A stretch of 9,085 bases of DNA from Acidobacteriota bacterium (GTDB taxonomy: Bacteria; Acidobacteriota; UBA6911; RPQK01; JADFOI01): positions 1 through 9,085 of the forward strand of contig JAPYTY010000068.1 in the NCBI GenBank assembly GCA_029942065.1, in the 5' to 3' direction. Made by a program: the position numbers and the translations under genes. The notes beneath the pieces are model-generated. The model did no database searches. It had not been told where the DNA came from and saw nothing but the letters and a program-made list of their open reading frames with translations. Positions 6,213 through 9,085 of the stretch are shown one piece after another. Each line of letters opens with the position of its first letter. The first letter of the stretch is position 1.

Positions 6213-7382
6213 CTAAACTTCCTTCAGAGCACTACGATAGTTTTTCAGATTGGTCTGAATTTCCTGCAGGGTATCTCCTCCGAATTTTTCCTGAACCGCC
6301 TGGGCCAGAACGATGCTCACCATTGCCTCGCCAATGACTCCGGCGGCGGGAACAATACAGGTATCGGACCGCTCATATTGGGCCTTGAAGGGTTCCTTGC
6401 TTTCAAAATCCACCGACATCAGAGGCTGACGCAACGTGGGAATGGGTTTGACGATTCCTCGAACAATGATTTCCTCGCCGTTTGAGGTCCCCCCTTCGAT
6501 CCCTCCGGCATGATTGGTCTTTCGATAGAAGCGCCGACCTTTCTCGTCATAGAAAATTTCATCGTGGTACTGGCTTCCATAGGGATCTGATTCCAGTCCG
6601 CTTCCCACCTCGACTCCCTTGATGGCATTGATTGACATGATGGCCCGGGCAAGTTGCCCATCCAGTTTTCGATCCCAGTGGACATAACTGCCCAGACCCG
6701 GAGGAACTCCTGTCGCGCGCACCTCAAAGGTCCCGCCCACCGTTTCGCCCTTTTCTATGGCTTGATCGACCGCTTTTTTCATCGTCTCATCCAGAGAAGG
6801 ATCAGCACAACGCATCTCGGAGGACTCGATTTGCGGAATAAGATCACTGGAAACTTCCTCCAGGCCCTGGTCGGAAAGATGAACGTCTTTAATGGAAATA
6901 ATATGGCTGTACACAACGATTCCCAGTTCCTTTAGAAGGAGCTTGGCAAAGCCGCCGACGCCCACCCGGGAAGTGGTTTCACGAGCACTGGAACGTTCCA
7001 GAACGTTTCTCATGTCCTGGAACTGGTATTTCAGGGCTCCCACCAGATCCGCGTGGCCAGGACGGGGCCGAGTGACACGGCGTTTTTTAGCCCCCTCAGG
7101 ATTCGGCTCAGGAGACATGGTTCCTACCCAGTTGACCCAGTCGCGGTTGCGAATCAGGAACGCAATGGGAGATCCGAGCGTATAACCGTGCCTCACCCCC
7201 GCCAGGATCTCTATTTGATCGCTCTCAATCTTCATACGGGCTCCTCGCCCGTATCCTCCCATTCTGCGTTTGAGCTCGGTGTTGATGAAGGATATGTCCA
7301 CCGACACATTGGCCGGAAAACCCTCAATAATCGATACCAGCGCCTGGCCGTGAGACTCCCCGGATGTAAAGAATCGAAGCAT
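6213..7382 (-). CDS. aroC: Chorismate synthase
   Basis: Chorismate synthase catalyses the last shikimate-pathway step, removing phosphate from 5-enolpyruvylshikimate 3-phosphate with reduced FMN as cofactor to give chorismate for aromatic amino acids and folate. The 389-residue sequence contains the diagnostic segments FTSGESHGQAL (5-15, with H11), TRPRPGHADL (104-113, with H110), SSARETTSRVGVGGFAK (131-147), GGIEGGTSNGEE (293-304), KPIPTLRQPLMSVD (312-325) and RSDTCIVPAAGVIGEAM (338-354). Length is within the usual 350-400 range. The ATG at 7382 gives the family-typical MLRFFTSGES start, although no clear Shine-Dalgarno precedes it. It is the first gene of the minus-strand block, 80 nt before def, and is divergent from the mla-type operon. 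No frameshift or missing key residue is seen. Confidence 0.98.
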   Translation of the reverse strand: MLRFFTSGESHGQALVSIIEGFPANVSVDISFINTELKRRMGGYGRGARMKIESDQIEILAGVRHGYTLGSPIAFLIRNRDWVNWVGTMSPEPNPEGAKKRRVTRPRPGHADLVGALKYQFQDMRNVLERSSARETTSRVGVGGFAKLLLKELGIVVYSHIISIKDVHLSDQGLEEVSSDLIPQIESSEMRCADPSLDETMKKAVDQAIEKGETVGGTFEVRATGVPPGLGSYVHWDRKLDGQLARAIMSINAIKGVEVGSGLESDPYGSQYHDEIFYDEKGRRFYRKTNHAGGIEGGTSNGEEIIVRGIVKPIPTLRQPLMSVDFESKEPFKAQYERSDTCIVPAAGVIGEAMVSIVLAQAVQEKFGGDTLQEIQTNLKNYRSALKEV

Positions 7383-7509
7383 TGGTTTGTTTTATCTGCC
7401 CAAATTACAAGAGATTTGGCCCGAATCATGCATAATCCGGACTAGTTTAGCATTATTTGGGCTCAAATAGTTGGCCGGATTTCCCCCTCAGTTTACAATA
7501 CCGGAGTCG
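7383..7509. promoter_or_regulatory. Divergent intergenic region between aroC and mlaE
   Basis: This 127-bp gap must hold the promoters for both directions. It contains a near-perfect 15-bp palindrome GATTTGGCCCGAATC at 7413-7427 (six of seven pairs) and an 8-bp inverted repeat, GCCCAAAT at 7398-7405 and ATTTGGGC at 7455-7462. For mlaE a candidate sigma-70 promoter is TTGGCC (7471-7476) with a 17-bp spacer and TACAAT (7494-7499). This would start transcription almost at the ATG, so the mRNA would be near-leaderless. No equally good promoter was found for aroC. The palindromes could bind a regulator, but none is identified. Confidence 0.35.
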
Positions 7510-8265
7510 ATGAGTTTTTTGTATCAAGCACTGAACGAGATCCAGGATTTCGCGCTGCTGTCGTATCGTGCGATGACCGGCTTGTTCCGAAAACCCCGCT
7601 ACCTGGATGATCTGGTGATGCAAATGGATATCATTGGCACAGGTTCGGTTCTCATCGTCATGCTCACCGGGTTCTTCACCGGAGGGGTCATGGCACTTCA
7701 GTCCGCCAAGTCCCTGAAGGCCTTCGGAGCCGTCAATCTCACCGGGCAATTGGTCGCTCTTTCACTGGTCCGTGAACTGGGGCCGGTCCTGACGGCTTTG
7801 ATGGTCGCCGGCCGTGTGGGCTCCGGGATCGCGTCTCAGCTAGGCTCCATGGTCGTCACTCAGCAGATCGATGCCATGAGGGCTCTCGGCACCGATCCCA
7901 CCAAAAAACTTGTTGCTCCCCGGATGGTCGCCACAACCATGATGGTGCCCCTGCTAACGGTGGTGGCCGATCTTTTCGGGATGATCGGGGGTTGGATTGT
8001 TTCGCTTTATACGTTGCGGCTCAATACCTCCCTGTACTGGAGCACGGCCTTGCGCTCGCTCACCTACAATGATGCCCTGGAGGGGCTTCTGAAGCCACTG
8101 GTCTTCGGATACATTATCGGAATGGTCGGTTGCTACTGCGGTTTGCGCACCACCGGGGGTACCAGCGGAGTGGGCCGTTCCACCACCCAGGCGGTGGTTA
8201 CCGCTTCAATACTCGTAATAATCGCGGATTTTTTTATCAGCAAAGTAATTCTGGAGCTCCGATAA
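7510..8265 (+). CDS. mlaE: MlaE-like ABC transporter permease
   Basis: MlaE-family (DUF140) permeases are the inner-membrane part of MCE-type lipid ABC transporters, which move phospholipids between inner and outer membrane. The 251-residue protein has several hydrophobic segments (about 45-62, 82-105, 139-168, 195-212 and 225-247). It also has the conserved block RELGPVLTALMVAGRVGSGI (88-107), followed by VTQQIDAMRALGTDP (116-130), and a later GCYCGLRTTGGTSGVGRSTT (207-226), characteristic of the family. I start at ATG 7510, preceded by GGAG three bases away. This gives the usual family length. An upstream TTG at 7471 is in frame but lacks a ribosome site and overlaps the promoter candidate. 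The stop shares one base with the mlaF ATG (TAATG). The substrate is inferred from family membership only. Confidence 0.93.
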   Translation: MSFLYQALNEIQDFALLSYRAMTGLFRKPRYLDDLVMQMDIIGTGSVLIVMLTGFFTGGVMALQSAKSLKAFGAVNLTGQLVALSLVRELGPVLTALMVAGRVGSGIASQLGSMVVTQQIDAMRALGTDPTKKLVAPRMVATTMMVPLLTVVADLFGMIGGWIVSLYTLRLNTSLYWSTALRSLTYNDALEGLLKPLVFGYIIGMVGCYCGLRTTGGTSGVGRSTTQAVVTASILVIIADFFISKVILELR

Positions 8266-9065
8266 TGAGTGCCATTCGGTTTGAAAACGTGTTCCAATCC
8301 TTTGGTGAACGCGTGGTATTTCGGGATTTCAACATGGAGGTTCAGACAGGAGAAACAAAGGTGGTACTGGGAGAAGGAGGATCGGGAAAAACCACTCTTC
8401 TGAGAATGGTCCTGGGATTGGTCCAGCCGGATTCAGGCCGAGTCTTCGTCGAAGATCAAGAGATCACCGGGCTGCCAGAACCGGATCTCATGGCCATCCG
8501 CAAGAAAATCGGCATCGTCTTTCAGGAGGGAGCCCTCTTCGATTCGCTCTCGGTGGGTGAAAATGTTGCCTATCGAATGCGGGAGGATGCAACCCACAGT
8601 GAGGAAGAAATTGAAGCTACGGTGCGCCGCCTGCTGGGTTTCATTGGGCTGGAAGATGCGATTGACAAATTCCCTTCCCAACTCTCCGGAGGAATGCTCC
8701 GGCGGGTGGGAATCGCCCGAGCCCTGGTTGGGAATCCTCCGATTCTGCTTTATGATTCTCCCACGGCCGGGCTGGATCCCATTACCGGCCGTACCATCTG
8801 CGAACTGATGATGGAGCTTCGCGACCTGGAAGGAGTGTCCTCGATCATTGTCACTCACGATTTGAAAGTGGCTTCCACTCTGGCCAGTGAATTCGCCGAA
8901 CGACAACCTGATCACGAGGTGGTGTTTCGGGCCGACTCAGAAGAGAATTCCGATCTGGTGAACACCCGCTTTGTGTTGCTGAAGGATGGAACCACTCTTT
9001 TCGAGGGGACTGACGAAACACTGAGGAATGCGAATGATCCGTATATCCAGGATTTCCTGACATGA
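8265..9065 (+). CDS. mlaF: MlaF-like ABC transporter ATP-binding protein
   Basis: This 266-residue ATPase would drive the MlaE permease. Motifs in order are Walker A GEGGSGKTT (36-44, K42), the Q-loop at Q87 in FQEGALFDSLSV, the signature LSGGMLRRVGIARAL (140-154), Walker B ILLYDSPTAGLDP (160-172) and the H-loop IVTHD (195-199, H198). The residue after the Walker B aspartate is S165, where the catalytic glutamate normally sits. Between the H-loop and the segment RFVLLKDG there is an acidic insertion (about residues 208-233) that is longer than in E. coli MlaF. The ATG at 8265 overlaps the mlaE stop (TAATG) and gives the usual MlaF N-terminus. The longer open frame reaching back to 8130 lies inside mlaE and is not used. 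The stop at 9063-9065 overlaps the next gene by ATGA. Confidence 0.92.
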   Translation: MSAIRFENVFQSFGERVVFRDFNMEVQTGETKVVLGEGGSGKTTLLRMVLGLVQPDSGRVFVEDQEITGLPEPDLMAIRKKIGIVFQEGALFDSLSVGENVAYRMREDATHSEEEIEATVRRLLGFIGLEDAIDKFPSQLSGGMLRRVGIARALVGNPPILLYDSPTAGLDPITGRTICELMMELRDLEGVSSIIVTHDLKVASTLASEFAERQPDHEVVFRADSEENSDLVNTRFVLLKDGTTLFEGTDETLRNANDPYIQDFLT

Positions 9066-9085
9066 AACAAGCCCGTCAACAGCCC
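9062..9085 (+). CDS. Start of a third operon gene (possibly MCE-domain lipid-binding protein), truncated by the window
   Basis: An ATG at 9062 overlaps the mlaF stop in the form ATGA, the same tight spacing as the mlaE/mlaF junction. The visible eight codons read MKQARQQP, basic as expected for a cytoplasmic tail ahead of a transmembrane anchor. In MCE-type operons the gene after the permease and ATPase usually encodes the MlaD-like MCE protein, so this is the likely product. That rests on context only, because no MCE domain is inside the window. Confidence 0.5.

Noticed and set aside
6143..6214. 7-bp inverted repeat AGTGCCT/AGGCACT between aroC and def as attenuator or terminator
   Set aside because: The loop is about 58 nt, there is no extension of the stem and no T tract; chance is likely.
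8130..8264. N-terminal extension of the MlaF-like ATPase
   Set aside because: This region is the coding 3' end of mlaE in another frame, and the ATPase fold starts normally at ATG 8265.

Overview
The window looks like a chromosomal housekeeping segment of a Gram-negative bacterium, most likely an acidobacterium or a close relative. This is inferred from three things. The minus-strand gene order is def-fmt-rsmB-PASTA protein-rpe-bamD. A BamD lipoprotein and a Mla-type lipid transporter imply an outer membrane. The last minus-strand gene is a receiver protein with a basic/acidic helical tail. No phage, transposon, CRISPR or tRNA/rRNA signature was recognised.

Layout: positions 1-158 hold no recognised gene but contain strong hairpins and a minus-strand extended -10 box. 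From 159 to 7382 everything is on the minus strand. In transcription order it is aroC (chorismate synthase), def (peptide deformylase), fmt (methionyl-tRNA formyltransferase), rsmB (16S rRNA m5C methyltransferase), a membrane-anchored triple-PASTA protein, rpe (ribulose-5-phosphate epimerase), bamD (outer-membrane assembly lipoprotein) and a degenerate response-regulator receiver protein. Several junctions are 1-4 nt overlaps (def/fmt, fmt/rsmB, PASTA/rpe) and rpe/bamD overlaps by 44 nt, so much of the block is probably co-transcribed and translationally coupled. A divergent intergenic region (7383-7509) with a short palindrome separates it from a plus-strand operon: mlaE-like permease, mlaF-like ATPase, and the first eight codons of a third gene that overlaps mlaF by ATGA.

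The genes join initiator-tRNA formylation and N-terminal deformylation, ribosome modification, central carbon and aromatic metabolism, and envelope biogenesis (BamD, Mla). The most striking point is comparative. In Bacillus-type genomes def-fmt-rsmB is followed by a PP2C phosphatase (prpC), a PASTA Ser/Thr kinase (prkC), rsgA and then rpe. Here the same slot before rpe holds only a transmembrane segment plus three PASTA domains, with no kinase domain, phosphatase or GTPase. The start of that gene is also embedded in an 8-bp tandem repeat array and an 11-bp inverted repeat. Other points of interest are a Glu-to-Ser change in Walker B of the MlaF-like ATPase, a receiver domain that keeps its Asp and Lys but lacks the acidic pair, and the unexplained structured first 150 bases.
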